Source: JAAFIP01 sp043777795 (GTDB lineage Bacteria > Pseudomonadota > Gammaproteobacteria > Burkholderiales > Burkholderiaceae_C). From it: a stretch of 64,000 nt of DNA. A program made the position numbers and the translations under genes. The DNA is taken from NCBI GenBank assembly GCA_043777795.1, contig JAYWHJ010000090.1:7105-71104 (forward strand), in the 5' to 3' direction. The notes beneath the pieces are model-generated. The model had not been told where the DNA came from, did no database searches, and was given only the letters and a program-made list of their open reading frames with translations. Shown in pieces: positions 1 to 8,330 of this stretch. Positions within the stretch are counted from its first letter, which is position 1. Each line of letters opens with the position of its first letter.

Positions 1-3000
1 CGCCTGCACAGCTAGAGACCGAGGTGGCGCGCAAAATTGAAAACGCCATTGCTTCCCTGGAAGGACTGAAAAACATCTACACCAAAGTGCAGGACGGCGT
101 GGTGACCATCACCGCCGAGTTTCGCATTGAAAAGCTCACCCAAGAGGCGCTGGACGAAACCCGCTCTGCCGTGCAGCAAGTGCGTGCCGACCTGCCCGCC
201 GACCTGCGTGACCCGATCGTGAGCAAGGTCAACATCTCTGGCGGCGCGGTGCTGGCCTATACCGTGCGCATCCCCTCGATGGACGACGAGGCTCTGAGCT
301 GGTTTGTAGACGACACGCTGACACGCCGCTTGTTGGCGGTCAAGGGCGTAGGCGCGGTGGCGCGCGTGGGCGGCGTGAACCGCGAGGTGCGCATTGCGCT
401 GGACAGTGGCAAGATGCAAGCGCTGGGTTTGAGTGCAGCGGCGGTGTCGCGCCAGCTGCGCGAAGTGCAAATGGAAACCGCCGGGGGCCGCACCAACCTG
501 GGCACTAGCGAGCAACCTGTGCGCACCCTAGCCACCGTCAAGTCTGCGGCGGAAATTGCGGCCATTGAGCTGTCTTTGGATGGCGGACGCAAAGTACGTT
601 TAGACCAAATCGCACAGGTGCAGGACACCATTGCCGAGCAGCGCTCCACCGCCCTGCTCAACGGTGTGCCAGTAGTAGGCTTTGAGGTGTCGCGCAGCAA
701 GGGTGCCAGCGAGGTGGACGCGGGCCGTGGCGTGCGCGCCGCGCTGGCCGAGATCAAGCTGGCCCACCCCGACATGCAGCTCACAGAGGCCTTTGACTTT
801 GTGACCCCGGTGGAAGAAGAGTACAAAGCCTCGCTCACCTTGCTCATTGAGGGCGCGCTGCTGGCGGTGCTCGTGGTGTGGCTGTTTTTGCGCGATATCC
901 GCGCTACCTTTGTGTCGGCCGTAGCGCTGCCTTTGTCGGTAATTCCTGCCTTTATTGGCATGAACTATTTGGGCTTTTCGATCAACGTAGTGACCTTGCT
1001 GGCGCTGTCCTTGGTGATCGGCATTTTGGTGGACGATGCGATTGTGGAGGTCGAGAACATTGTGCGCCACCTGCACATGGGCAAGTCGCCCTACCAAGCA
1101 GCAATGGAGGCGGCCGATGAGATAGGCGTGGCGGTGATTGCCATTACCTTTACCTTGATAGCGGTGTTTCTTCCCACGGCTTTCATGAGCGGTATTGTGG
1201 GCAAATTTTTTAAACAGTTTGGCTGGACAGCGGCGCTGGCTGTGTTCGCATCTCTGGTGGTGGCGCGCATGCTCACACCGATGATGGCCGCGTATATTTT
1301 GAAGCCGATTGCCGGCGGCCATGTGGAAAAAGATGGCGCGCTGATGCGCTGGTACATGCGCGCCAGCCGCTGGTGTTTAAAGCACCGCATCATCACCGTG
1401 GTGGCGGCCTTGGCGTTTTTCGCGGGCTCGATCACACTGATACCTCTGCTACCCAAGGGTTTTATTCCACCCGACGACAACTCGCAAACCCAGGTTAACC
1501 TGGAGTTGCCGCCTGGCACCAAACTGGCGGAGACCAAAGTCGCTGCGGAGGCAGCGCGTGTGCTGATCAGCAAGGTAGAGCATGTGAAATCGGTCTATAC
1601 CACCATCGGCGGCGGCTCTGCGGGCGCCGACCCGTTTGCGCCGGGCGGCGCGGCCGAGACGCGCAAAGCCACGTTGACTATCCTGCTGGCCGAACGCGGC
1701 GAGCGGCCACGCAAACAAGGCATTGAAAACAATATCCGCAAAGCGCTGGAAGACCTGCCCGGTGCGCGCAGCAAAGTGGGCTTGGGCGGCTCGGGTGAAA
1801 AGTACATTTTGGCCTTACAGGGTGAAGACCCCCTCGCTTTGGCCGCTGCGGCTGCTGCGGTGGAGCGCGACCTGCGTACCATTCCCGGCCTGGGCTCGGT
1901 AGCCTCCAGTGCCTCGCTGGTGCGCCCAGAGCTCACCGTGCGCCCTGACTTTGCCCGTATGGCCGACAGGGGCGTGACCAGCTCGTCCATTGGCGAGACC
2001 TTGCGTATTGCTACCGTGGGTGACTACGATGCCTCGCTGCCCAAGCTCAACCTGGCCCAGCGCCAGGTGCCGATTGTGGTGCGCCTGTCAGACGATGCAC
2101 GCAACGACATTGGCGCGCTGGAGCGGTTGATGGTGCCCGGTACGCGCGGGCCCGTGATGCTCAGCCAAGTGGCCACGATTGAGATGTCGGGCGGCCCGGC
2201 GGTGATTGACCGCTTCAACCGCTCCCGCAACGTACAGTTTGAAGTAGAGCTCTCCGGCCTGCCGCTAGGCGATGTGACGGCGGCAGTAGACAAGTTGCCC
2301 GCCATCCAAAACCTGCCCGCAGGCGTCAAGCAGGTCACCATTGGCGATGCAGAAGTGATGGGCGAACTGTTCGCCAGCTTTGGCCTGGCCATGCTCACTG
2401 CCGTGCTGTGCATTTACATCGTACTGGTGCTGTTGTTCAAAGACTTTTTGCACCCGATGACGATTTTGGCAGCGCTGCCTTTGTCGCTGGGTGGCGCTTT
2501 TGTAGCGTTGCTGCTGGCTGACAAGAGCTTTTCCATGCCCTCGCTGATCGGCTTGATCATGTTGATGGGCATTGCCACCAAGAACTCGATTTTGCTGGTG
2601 GAGTACGCCATCGAGGCGCGGCGGGGCAAGCCCGCGACTGACACTCAACCGGCCGTGCCGCCCATGGGCCGCACTGAGGCGCTGCTAGACGCCTGCCACA
2701 AGCGCGTGAGGCCAATTGTGATGACCACCATCGCGATGGGTGCCGGAATGATGCCCATTGCCATGAGCTGGGGCGCGTCTGACGGCAGTTTTCGTTCACC
2801 CATGGGCGTGGCGGTGATCGGCGGCTTGATCACCTCTACCTTGCTCAGCCTGCTGGTGATTCCGTCGGTTTACACCTTTGTGGACGATTTTGAGGCGCTG
2901 TGCAGCAAGGTTTGGCGCAAGGCACTGCGGCGTGATTCTTCAGACCGCGCGGTGGCGCACAGCGCGGCCGCGCCGCAGCATGCGGTACTAGAAAAAGACT

Positions 3001-3002
3001 AG
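1..3002 (+). CDS. RND-family multidrug efflux permease (HAE1/AcrB type), 5' end missing
   Basis: Proton-driven inner-membrane pump that works with a periplasmic adaptor and an outer-membrane channel. The reading frame is open from base 3 and already in the porter domain, so roughly the first 55-60 residues lie outside the window; 999 codons are present. The first hydrophobic cluster (about bases 830-1450) carries the TM4 aspartate pair in GILVDDAIVEVENI, and the second (about 2370-2890) carries the TM10 lysine in GIATKNSILLVEYA; both belong to the proton relay in AcrB-like pumps. The two periplasmic porter/docking regions lie before each cluster. The adaptor gene is presumably upstream, outside the window. 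Substrate cannot be told from sequence. The stop is at 3000-3002, 38 bases before apaG. Confidence 0.95.
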   Translation, partial: PAQLETEVARKIENAIASLEGLKNIYTKVQDGVVTITAEFRIEKLTQEALDETRSAVQQVRADLPADLRDPIVSKVNISGGAVLAYTVRIPSMDDEALSWFVDDTLTRRLLAVKGVGAVARVGGVNREVRIALDSGKMQALGLSAAAVSRQLREVQMETAGGRTNLGTSEQPVRTLATVKSAAEIAAIELSLDGGRKVRLDQIAQVQDTIAEQRSTALLNGVPVVGFEVSRSKGASEVDAGRGVRAALAEIKLAHPDMQLTEAFDFVTPVEEEYKASLTLLIEGALLAVLVVWLFLRDIRATFVSAVALPLSVIPAFIGMNYLGFSINVVTLLALSLVIGILVDDAIVEVENIVRHLHMGKSPYQAAMEAADEIGVAVIAITFTLIAVFLPTAFMSGIVGKFFKQFGWTAALAVFASLVVARMLTPMMAAYILKPIAGGHVEKDGALMRWYMRASRWCLKHRIITVVAALAFFAGSITLIPLLPKGFIPPDDNSQTQVNLELPPGTKLAETKVAAEAARVLISKVEHVKSVYTTIGGGSAGADPFAPGGAAETRKATLTILLAERGERPRKQGIENNIRKALEDLPGARSKVGLGGSGEKYILALQGEDPLALAAAAAAVERDLRTIPGLGSVASSASLVRPELTVRPDFARMADRGVTSSSIGETLRIATVGDYDASLPKLNLAQRQVPIVVRLSDDARNDIGALERLMVPGTRGPVMLSQVATIEMSGGPAVIDRFNRSRNVQFEVELSGLPLGDVTAAVDKLPAIQNLPAGVKQVTIGDAEVMGELFASFGLAMLTAVLCIYIVLVLLFKDFLHPMTILAALPLSLGGAFVALLLADKSFSMPSLIGLIMLMGIATKNSILLVEYAIEARRGKPATDTQPAVPPMGRTEALLDACHKRVRPIVMTTIAMGAGMMPIAMSWGASDGSFRSPMGVAVIGGLITSTLLSLLVIPSVYTFVDDFEALCSKVWRKALRRDSSDRAVAHSAAAPQHAVLEKD

Positions 3003-3040
3003 GCGCACAAATTGCCCCGCCAACGCGTTACCATTAGGGC

Positions 3041-3433
3041 ATGGCCCAGTACCACATCAGCGTTCAAGTTCAACCCGAGTTTTTGGCAGACCAGTCTGCG
3101 CCCGAGCAGGGCGTGTACACCTTTGCCTATACGGTCACCATCACCAACACCGGCAAGGTAGCGGCGCAGGTCATCTCGCGCACCTGGAGCATTAACGATG
3201 CCGAAGGCCGTAACGACAAGATCAAGGGCTTGGGTGTCGTGGGCGAGCAGCCCCTGCTCAAGCCCGGTGAGAGCTTCCAGTACACCAGCGGTTGCCGCCT
3301 GCGCACGCCCACCGGCACCATGCACGGCAGCTATTTTTGCGTCGCCGAAGACGGTGAAAAATTCGACGCTGACATCCCCATGTTTGTGCTGGACGCGTTG
3401 AGCGCGCTGGGCGGCAAGCCCACCATGCATTAG
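3041..3433 (+). CDS. apaG: ApaG protein
   Basis: Small single-domain beta-sandwich protein of 130 residues, the usual ApaG length (about 125). The central stretch with SRTWSINDAEG, GEQPLLKPGESFQYTSGC and TPTGTMHGSY is the family hallmark. In Enterobacteria apaG is linked to cobalt/magnesium resistance and diadenosine tetraphosphate metabolism, but the biochemical role is poorly defined, so function should be read as uncertain even though family membership is clear. The start ATG at 3041 has only a weak AGGG ribosome site. It sits between the RND pump and thiL on the same strand. Confidence 0.93.
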   Translation: MAQYHISVQVQPEFLADQSAPEQGVYTFAYTVTITNTGKVAAQVISRTWSINDAEGRNDKIKGLGVVGEQPLLKPGESFQYTSGCRLRTPTGTMHGSYFCVAEDGEKFDADIPMFVLDALSALGGKPTMH

Positions 3434-3490
3434 CCGCTGGCCCAGCTGCATCCGCTGCCCGCTCGCCGGATTTTTCTCTATCGCAACACC

Positions 3491-4480
3491 ATGGGTGAAT
3501 TTGACCTCATTGCGCACTATTTTCAGCGCCCTCAGCCGCAAGGCGGTCAGGTCGCGCTGGGCATAGGCGACGATTGCGCGCTGCTGGTGCCGCGTGCGGG
3601 CACGCAACTGGCCGTCAGCTCGGACATGCTGGTCGAAGGGCGGCATTTTTTGTCTACCGTCTCGCCCGAGGCGCTGGGCCACAAGGCGCTGGCGGTCAAT
3701 TTAAGCGACTTGGCTGCGTGCGGTGCCAAGCCCCTGGCTTTCACCCTGGCTCTCTCGCTGCCGAGGGTAGACGAGGCCTGGCTGGCGGGCTTCTCCAAAG
3801 GTCTGTTTGCACTGGCCGACACACACGGTTGCGCGCTGGTGGGCGGCGACACCACGCAGGGGCCGCTGAACATTTGTATCACCGTGTTTGGCGAAGTGCC
3901 AGTAGTAGCCGGTAAAAGCCGAGCCCTGCTGCGCAGCGGCGCGCAGCCGGGCGACGACATTTACGTGAGCGGCAGCGTAGGCGATGCCCGGCTAGCGCTG
4001 GAGGTGTTTCGCGGCAATGTGCAGGTGAGCGAAGCGCTGTTTGCCCAAGCCCGCCAGCGCATGGAACGCCCCACGCCGCGCGTGGCCTTGGGCACGGCGC
4101 TGCGCGGCGTAGCTACAGCGGCGATAGACGTGAGCGACGGCCTGCTGGGCGACCTGGGGCATATCCTTAAAGCGTCTGGTTGCGGCGCCGACATTGCTAT
4201 TTATAACGTAGCTGAAACCGCTCTATTCCATTGCGCCAAGCCCAGTTTTAGTATTGATTTTTGCAACGCAATGACGCTGGCCGGTGGCGACGACTACGAG
4301 CTGGTGTTTACCGCACCCACGTCGGCGCGCGATGCGGTGGCGCAAGCAGCTACCCGCAGTGCCACACCCGTCACTCGCATTGGGCAAATTACCGCCGCGC
4401 CAGCGCTAGTACTGCGCGATGCGGGCGGGGCGGTGGTGCGGAACACCTTTTCCTCGTTTGACCATTTCAAGACGGCTTGA
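3491..4480 (+). CDS. thiL: Thiamine-monophosphate kinase
   Basis: Catalyses ATP-dependent phosphorylation of thiamine monophosphate to thiamine diphosphate, the last step of cofactor synthesis, in the cytosol. It has 329 residues, usual for ThiL. Motifs in order: GIGDDCALL (about residue 26), SSDMLVEGRHF, NLSDLAACGAKP, GGDTTQG, IDVSDGLLGDLGHI and AGGDDYELVF, covering the Mg-ATP and substrate sites of the PurM/ThiL fold. Bases 4192-4242 inside the gene match a short dispersed repeat and encode the stretch after GCGADIAIYN; the frame stays open. The 3' end overlaps the convergent tautomerase gene by 14 bases. pgpA and cinA, usual downstream partners, are separated from thiL by a three-gene insert. 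Confidence 0.95.
   Translation: MGEFDLIAHYFQRPQPQGGQVALGIGDDCALLVPRAGTQLAVSSDMLVEGRHFLSTVSPEALGHKALAVNLSDLAACGAKPLAFTLALSLPRVDEAWLAGFSKGLFALADTHGCALVGGDTTQGPLNICITVFGEVPVVAGKSRALLRSGAQPGDDIYVSGSVGDARLALEVFRGNVQVSEALFAQARQRMERPTPRVALGTALRGVATAAIDVSDGLLGDLGHILKASGCGADIAIYNVAETALFHCAKPSFSIDFCNAMTLAGGDDYELVFTAPTSARDAVAQAATRSATPVTRIGQITAAPALVLRDAGGAVVRNTFSSFDHFKTA
4192..4242 (+). repeat. Dispersed ~50-bp repeat, copy in thiL
   Basis: Sequence begins ATTGCTATTTATAACGTAGC and ends with CTATTCCATTGCGCCAAGCC, the same order of blocks as the intergenic copies (core TAGCTG, then CTATT-CATTGCGC). It is read through in the thiL frame. The match is looser than in other copies. Confidence 0.5.
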
Positions 4481-4949
4481 GGTCTGCGCGCGCCTGCGCA
4501 TCGGCGGCGATGGCGGGTGTGTGTCCCTCAGCTAATGACTCAGCCAAATTCAGCGCCCGTTGCGCCTGCCTGTGTGCCTGGATCTGGCCCCCATAACCCC
4601 AGTCGGTGGCAGGCAGCTCCCGCACAATGACGTAGCTCGCCTCGTGCAGGAGGGTGGCTCCCACGCTGAGCTGGCGGTGCAACTCGGCGTGGGCTTGCTG
4701 GATGAATTGGCGCTTTTCGTCCGCCGTGTTGGTGCCGGCTGTCACGCTGATCTCCAAACACGCCATGGGCTGCTCGGCGGCGCGCCCGCCCACCAGATAG
4801 CGGGCTGCGGGCAAGTCGTCGATCATGACGACGGTGACCTCGGGCCGCTTGTGCAGCACCTGGGCGGTAATGCGGGTGAGCGCAGCGCCCAAAGCGGCAT
4901 AGCGCTCTGGGTTTTGCAGTGGGGATATTTGCAGACGCAGTGTGGGCAT
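4467..4949 (-). CDS. Tautomerase-family protein (4-oxalocrotonate tautomerase-like)
   Basis: A 160-residue protein starting MPTLRLQIS; removal of Met would expose Pro1, the catalytic base of the tautomerase superfamily. Further features are TVVMIDDLP and CLEISVTAGTNTADEKRQFI, typical of beta-alpha-beta tautomerase units. The tail after about residue 125 (AQRALNLAESL onward) is longer than in small 4-OT enzymes. It is only 5 bases downstream of a small unknown gene, forming a two-gene minus-strand unit divergent from a LysR gene, which is a common arrangement for a LysR regulator and its target. Substrate is unknown. Confidence 0.8.
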   Translation of the reverse strand: MPTLRLQISPLQNPERYAALGAALTRITAQVLHKRPEVTVVMIDDLPAARYLVGGRAAEQPMACLEISVTAGTNTADEKRQFIQQAHAELHRQLSVGATLLHEASYVIVRELPATDWGYGGQIQAHRQAQRALNLAESLAEGHTPAIAADAQARADLKPS

Positions 4950-4954
4950 GGCAT

Positions 4955-5191
4955 TCAGGCCTTTGCTTGGACGGTGTGTGCGTTACCCAAATCCTTCGCC
5001 ACGCGCACGCTGGCAAGACTAAACAAGCTGCGTAGGGCCTGGCCCACGCTGGCCCAATACGCCTCCACGGTGGCGCGGCGGGCATGCAAGGCCTCGCTGC
5101 GCGCCATTTGCGATAATCGCAAATACTCGGCATGGGTTACATGCGTACTGAATGCACTAGGTGCTGTGCTGACAGATTGACTGGTTCGCAT
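4955..5191 (-). CDS. Small protein of unknown function (78 aa)
   Basis: The start chosen is the ATG at 5191, preceded by AAGGAG at a good distance; an upstream in-frame extension has no ribosome site. The product begins MRTSQSVSTAPSAF and contains an amphipathic, Ala/Arg-rich helix (ARSEALHARRATVEAYW). I do not recognise a family. It lies 5 bases before the tautomerase gene and faces the LysR gene, so it is probably co-transcribed and co-regulated with the tautomerase. Confidence 0.65.
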   Translation of the reverse strand: MRTSQSVSTAPSAFSTHVTHAEYLRLSQMARSEALHARRATVEAYWASVGQALRSLFSLASVRVAKDLGNAHTVQAKA

Positions 5192-5357
5192 AATCCACTC
5201 CTTAAATATTCCTGGCGAATTGCCTTGGGATAGATCTACTGTAGGGAAATTCTGGTTTGCTGGAAACCACCTATACTGCATATTGGCTTTGCATTTATTG
5301 CAAAACAAAGCATGGGAATTCTCCTCGCGTTCTCTTCATACCCAATTTACGCAGGCC

Positions 5358-6287
5358 ATGGATTTAACCGACGTGACCATTTTCTCGCGCGTGGCAGAGC
5401 TGGGCTCTCTGTCCGCAGTGGCGCGCGAGCGTGATGTACCTGTCAGCTTGGTGTCACGCGCCATCACCCGGCTGGAGGGCGCGCACAAGGTACGTTTGCT
5501 GCACCGCTCTACCCACAGCCTGTCGTTGACCGAGGCCGGGCAAGCGCTGTTGGAGCATGGCAAAAAGATGCTGCAAAACCTGGCCGATCTAGAGGCAGAG
5601 TTTTCATCCGGTCAAGCCGAAATCAGCGGCACGGTGCACCTGGGTGTGAGCCCGGCCATGGCACACTATGTCATCGTGCCCAGCATGCATGCGCTGGCCC
5701 AGCAGCACCCCTTGCTGCGCGTAGAGTTGCATGTGGACGACCGCCCGGTAGACATGGCACGCCACGGGCTGGACTTGGCCATTCGCACCGGCCCATTGGG
5801 CTCTGATAATTTAGTTGCGCGGGTGATTGGCCAACATGGACGAGGCCTGTATGCCACCCCCGCTTATCTCCAAGCCCACGGCACACCCCGCAGCGTAGCC
5901 GACCTGGATGCGCATCGCATTGTCACCAGCAGCACCGTGCCCAGTCTGAACCGCTGGCCGTTTATCGTGGACGGCCAGCCCATGGTGGTCCAGCCGCGTG
6001 GCCACTACCGAGCCAGCTCCACCAGCACCATGATGGCCATTGCCCTGCAAAGCCTGGCCATGGTGCGCGGCAACACGGCGATTTGCGAGCCCTTGGTGCG
6101 CAGCGGTCAGTTGCAATCGGTGTTGAGCGCTCTGGTGGACTCATCTGTGGTGCCCATCAACGCGGTAATGCTGCAAGAGCGCCACCGCAGCCCCAAGGTG
6201 CGCGCGTGCATTGACTTTTTTGCACAGTGGCTGCAAGGCAATGGCATGGAGATTGCGCCGAAGAAGAAGGCACAATCCAAGCTATGA
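5358..6287 (+). CDS. LysR-family transcriptional regulator
   Basis: Start chosen at ATG 5358 (MDLTDVTIFSRVAELGS), because the winged-helix domain of LysR proteins starts here; upstream codons in frame look like non-coding leader. The HTH spans about residues 5-60 (GSLSAVARERDVPVSLVSRAITRLE) and is followed by an effector-binding domain. Length of 309 aa is normal. It is divergent from the small gene/tautomerase pair with a 166-base intergenic region, so control of that pair is likely. Its stop overlaps the pgpA start (ATGA at 6284-6287), which ties it to the pgpA-cinA transcript. Confidence 0.9.
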   Translation: MDLTDVTIFSRVAELGSLSAVARERDVPVSLVSRAITRLEGAHKVRLLHRSTHSLSLTEAGQALLEHGKKMLQNLADLEAEFSSGQAEISGTVHLGVSPAMAHYVIVPSMHALAQQHPLLRVELHVDDRPVDMARHGLDLAIRTGPLGSDNLVARVIGQHGRGLYATPAYLQAHGTPRSVADLDAHRIVTSSTVPSLNRWPFIVDGQPMVVQPRGHYRASSTSTMMAIALQSLAMVRGNTAICEPLVRSGQLQSVLSALVDSSVVPINAVMLQERHRSPKVRACIDFFAQWLQGNGMEIAPKKKAQSKL

Positions 6288-6832
6288 ATTTGCCAGAGCC
6301 TATTGCGCAGCCCGCCACCTCCCCGTCCGTTCGCCCCAGCATGCTGCGCCCCACCGCGCGTTTTATGCTCTCGCACCCCGCGCACCTCATCGCACTAGGC
6401 GGCGGCTCGGGCCTGTCGCGCTTTGCACCGGGCACCGCTGGCACCCTATGGGCTTGGGCGGCGTTTGTGGTGATGCAAATGTATCTAAGCCCCACACAGA
6501 TCGGCTGGGTGATCGCCGCGTCTTTGCCTATAGGTTGGTGGGCTTGCACTGTAACGGCCAAGCACATGCGCGTGATGGACCCAGGCAATATTGTGTGGGA
6601 CGAGGTGGCTGCGTTTTGGATTATTTTGTGGATGATTGCACCCGCTGGCCTGTGGGCGCAGCTCATCGCGTTTGCCTTGTTCAGGTTTTTTGACGCGGTA
6701 AAACCTGGTCCGGTGGCTTGGGCAGACGGCCTGTTCAAGGGCTTTAACGCCAAAGCCGGTTTTGGCATCATGTTTGACGATCTGGTAGCCGCCGCCCTCA
6801 CGCTGCTGGTCATTGCGCTGTGGAGGTTTTAA
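6284..6832 (+). CDS. pgpA: Phosphatidylglycerophosphatase A
   Basis: Membrane enzyme that removes phosphate from phosphatidylglycerophosphate to yield phosphatidylglycerol. The start at 6284 (MNLPEP) overlaps the LysR stop by four bases, a translational-coupling arrangement. Family motifs are GGGSGLSRFAPGTAGTLW near residue 38, DPGNIVWDEVAAFW near residue 103 with the acidic metal ligands, and FDAVKPGPVAWADGLFKG followed by GIMFDDLVAA. Three or four membrane segments are evident. The product is 182 aa, slightly longer at the N-terminus than E. coli PgpA. It directly abuts cinA. Confidence 0.93.
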   Translation: MNLPEPIAQPATSPSVRPSMLRPTARFMLSHPAHLIALGGGSGLSRFAPGTAGTLWAWAAFVVMQMYLSPTQIGWVIAASLPIGWWACTVTAKHMRVMDPGNIVWDEVAAFWIILWMIAPAGLWAQLIAFALFRFFDAVKPGPVAWADGLFKGFNAKAGFGIMFDDLVAAALTLLVIALWRF

Positions 6833-7369
6833 ATGCCAAGTGTCGATAATGCACCTAATACGCTACTAAATAGTGAGCTGCTCCCGCAATATTCTATTGG
6901 GCTACTGGCTCAAAAGCTTAAGAAAGACGGCTACATGCTGGCTACGGCAGAAAGCTGCACTGGCGGCCTGATATCTGCCGCCTGCACCTCGCTGGCAGGC
7001 TCGTCCGACTGGTTCGAGCGCGGCTTCGTCACCTACTCCAACGATGCCAAGCACGAGCAACTGGGCGTAGATGCAGCGCTGATTGCCGAGCACGGCGCAG
7101 TGAGCGAGCCGGTCGCCCGTGCCATGGCGTTTGGCGCCATCCGCCACTCCAAAGCACAGGTCAGCATCGCGGTCACTGGCGTGGCGGGGCCTGCGGGCGG
7201 CAGCGCTACCAAGCCGGTGGGCACGGTATGGTTTGGCTTCTCAGTCAACGGCGCGCTGCACAGCGAAGTGCAATGCTTTGCAGGGGACCGCGCCAGCGTG
7301 CGCGAAAAAACCGTGCGCCATGCGCTGCAGCGGGTGCTCGCGCTGTTGGAGGCGGATCCGCATGTTTAG
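6833..7369 (+). CDS. pncC: Nicotinamide-nucleotide amidohydrolase (CinA C-terminal domain, PncC)
   Basis: Deamidates nicotinamide mononucleotide to nicotinic acid mononucleotide. The product is 178 aa and consists of the stand-alone CinA C-terminal domain: TAESCTGGLISAACTSLAG near residue 38, GFVTYSNDAKHEQLGV, and AVTGVAGPAGGSATKPVGT. The start ATG directly follows the pgpA stop. The N-terminal segment, about residues 9-27, is encoded by a copy of the dispersed repeat (6863-6909) and is not a conserved part of the family, so the repeat appears to have been absorbed into the leader of the protein. Confidence 0.93.
   Translation: MPSVDNAPNTLLNSELLPQYSIGLLAQKLKKDGYMLATAESCTGGLISAACTSLAGSSDWFERGFVTYSNDAKHEQLGVDAALIAEHGAVSEPVARAMAFGAIRHSKAQVSIAVTGVAGPAGGSATKPVGTVWFGFSVNGALHSEVQCFAGDRASVREKTVRHALQRVLALLEADPHV
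6863..6909 (+). repeat. Dispersed ~50-bp repeat, copy in pncC N-terminus
   Basis: Contains AGCTGCTCCCGCAATATTCT followed by ATTGGGCTACTGGC, nearly identical to the intergenic copies. It is translated in frame near the start of pncC (residues NSELLPQYSIGLLA). Confidence 0.85.
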
Positions 7370-7542
7370 GGTCTATATGAAACCCCGTTGGTAGGGGAAT
7401 TTGGTTTTAAGGCATTGGCAAGCGGGATGGGCCACTAGGTGGCTGTAAGCCTAGCTGCTCGGATTGGACGGCTGCGCGGCTAAGTGCACCGTCGGCCTGA
7501 TCTCGTACCAAAGCAAAAAAAACCAAGCGAGCCAGACAAGGT

Positions 7543-8271
7543 CTATCCATTCTTTTTGTCCAACCAAAACCACAACGCCACTGCCAGCATCCACGTTGTC
7601 AAAACGCTCACCGCAATCGCCACCGGTACTTTGATAGCGATACCCAAGGCAGGCAAAAGCATAGCAAACAGCAACAAAGCCGACACCATGCCCAAAGCAA
7701 CCAACCAACGCGGCATAGTGCGCCGCGACCAAGCGCCCGTCATAGCAATGCCTACAGACAAAGCCATGAACAGGCTCACGCCCAATAACTCACCAATACC
7801 GCCGCCCCACACCGTGACGGCCTGAAACACCAACTCTATCGCGCTGCGCTGTGCCTCGGTGCCCTTGGCATGTTGCTGCGCAAACTCTGGCATCACGGTC
7901 AACCAGCGCAAAATGCCTACGCTGCGCGCCAGCACTGAGATGGCAGCAAAAGCTACGACCATCAATGCGCCCACCGAGGCCAAACTACCGTAAATACGCC
8001 GCGCTATCAGCACCATCGCGGGCAGCAGCAACACCGAATACAACAAATACACGCCGTAGCCGAAGGCCACAGCTTGCGGTGCGCGTGAAATCGCCGCCAG
8101 TTGGTCAGCAGCAGGATTGCGCAATGAAGCGGGCCAGCCGATTGCAGGCCCGAGAATGACCATGGGTGCAAAGGACAACACGCTGATGAGAATTAAGAAC
8201 AACGAAACCGCCAAGGCATGGTTGCGTGTGAACGCGCTGTTTGCGGATGGGTTAGAAGCTAAGGTGGACAT
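7543..8271 (-). CDS. Multi-pass membrane protein, DUF4386-like
   Basis: A 242-residue, very hydrophobic protein with about six membrane segments (for example SLFLILISVLSFAPMVIL and SALLLFAMLLPALGIAI). The overall pattern, with a YGVYLLYSVLLLPAMVLIARR stretch and a final WMLAVALWFWLDKKNG, resembles DUF4386 membrane proteins, whose function is unknown. It is transcribed from just beyond the end of the epimerase-like gene on the same strand (59-base gap) but no clear ribosome site is visible before the ATG at 8271. Confidence 0.7.
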   Translation of the reverse strand: MSTLASNPSANSAFTRNHALAVSLFLILISVLSFAPMVILGPAIGWPASLRNPAADQLAAISRAPQAVAFGYGVYLLYSVLLLPAMVLIARRIYGSLASVGALMVVAFAAISVLARSVGILRWLTVMPEFAQQHAKGTEAQRSAIELVFQAVTVWGGGIGELLGVSLFMALSVGIAMTGAWSRRTMPRWLVALGMVSALLLFAMLLPALGIAIKVPVAIAVSVLTTWMLAVALWFWLDKKNG

Positions 8272-8330
8272 AGGAGGCTTTCAAGATTTAGTAAACAGGT
8301 TCTTTCTGCGTATCTGCCGTATTGCAAGCG

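Noticed and set aside
1..3002. Long overlapping open frames on the minus strand inside the RND gene
   Set aside because: Compositional shadows of a high-G+C gene; no domain, start signal or consistent spacing.
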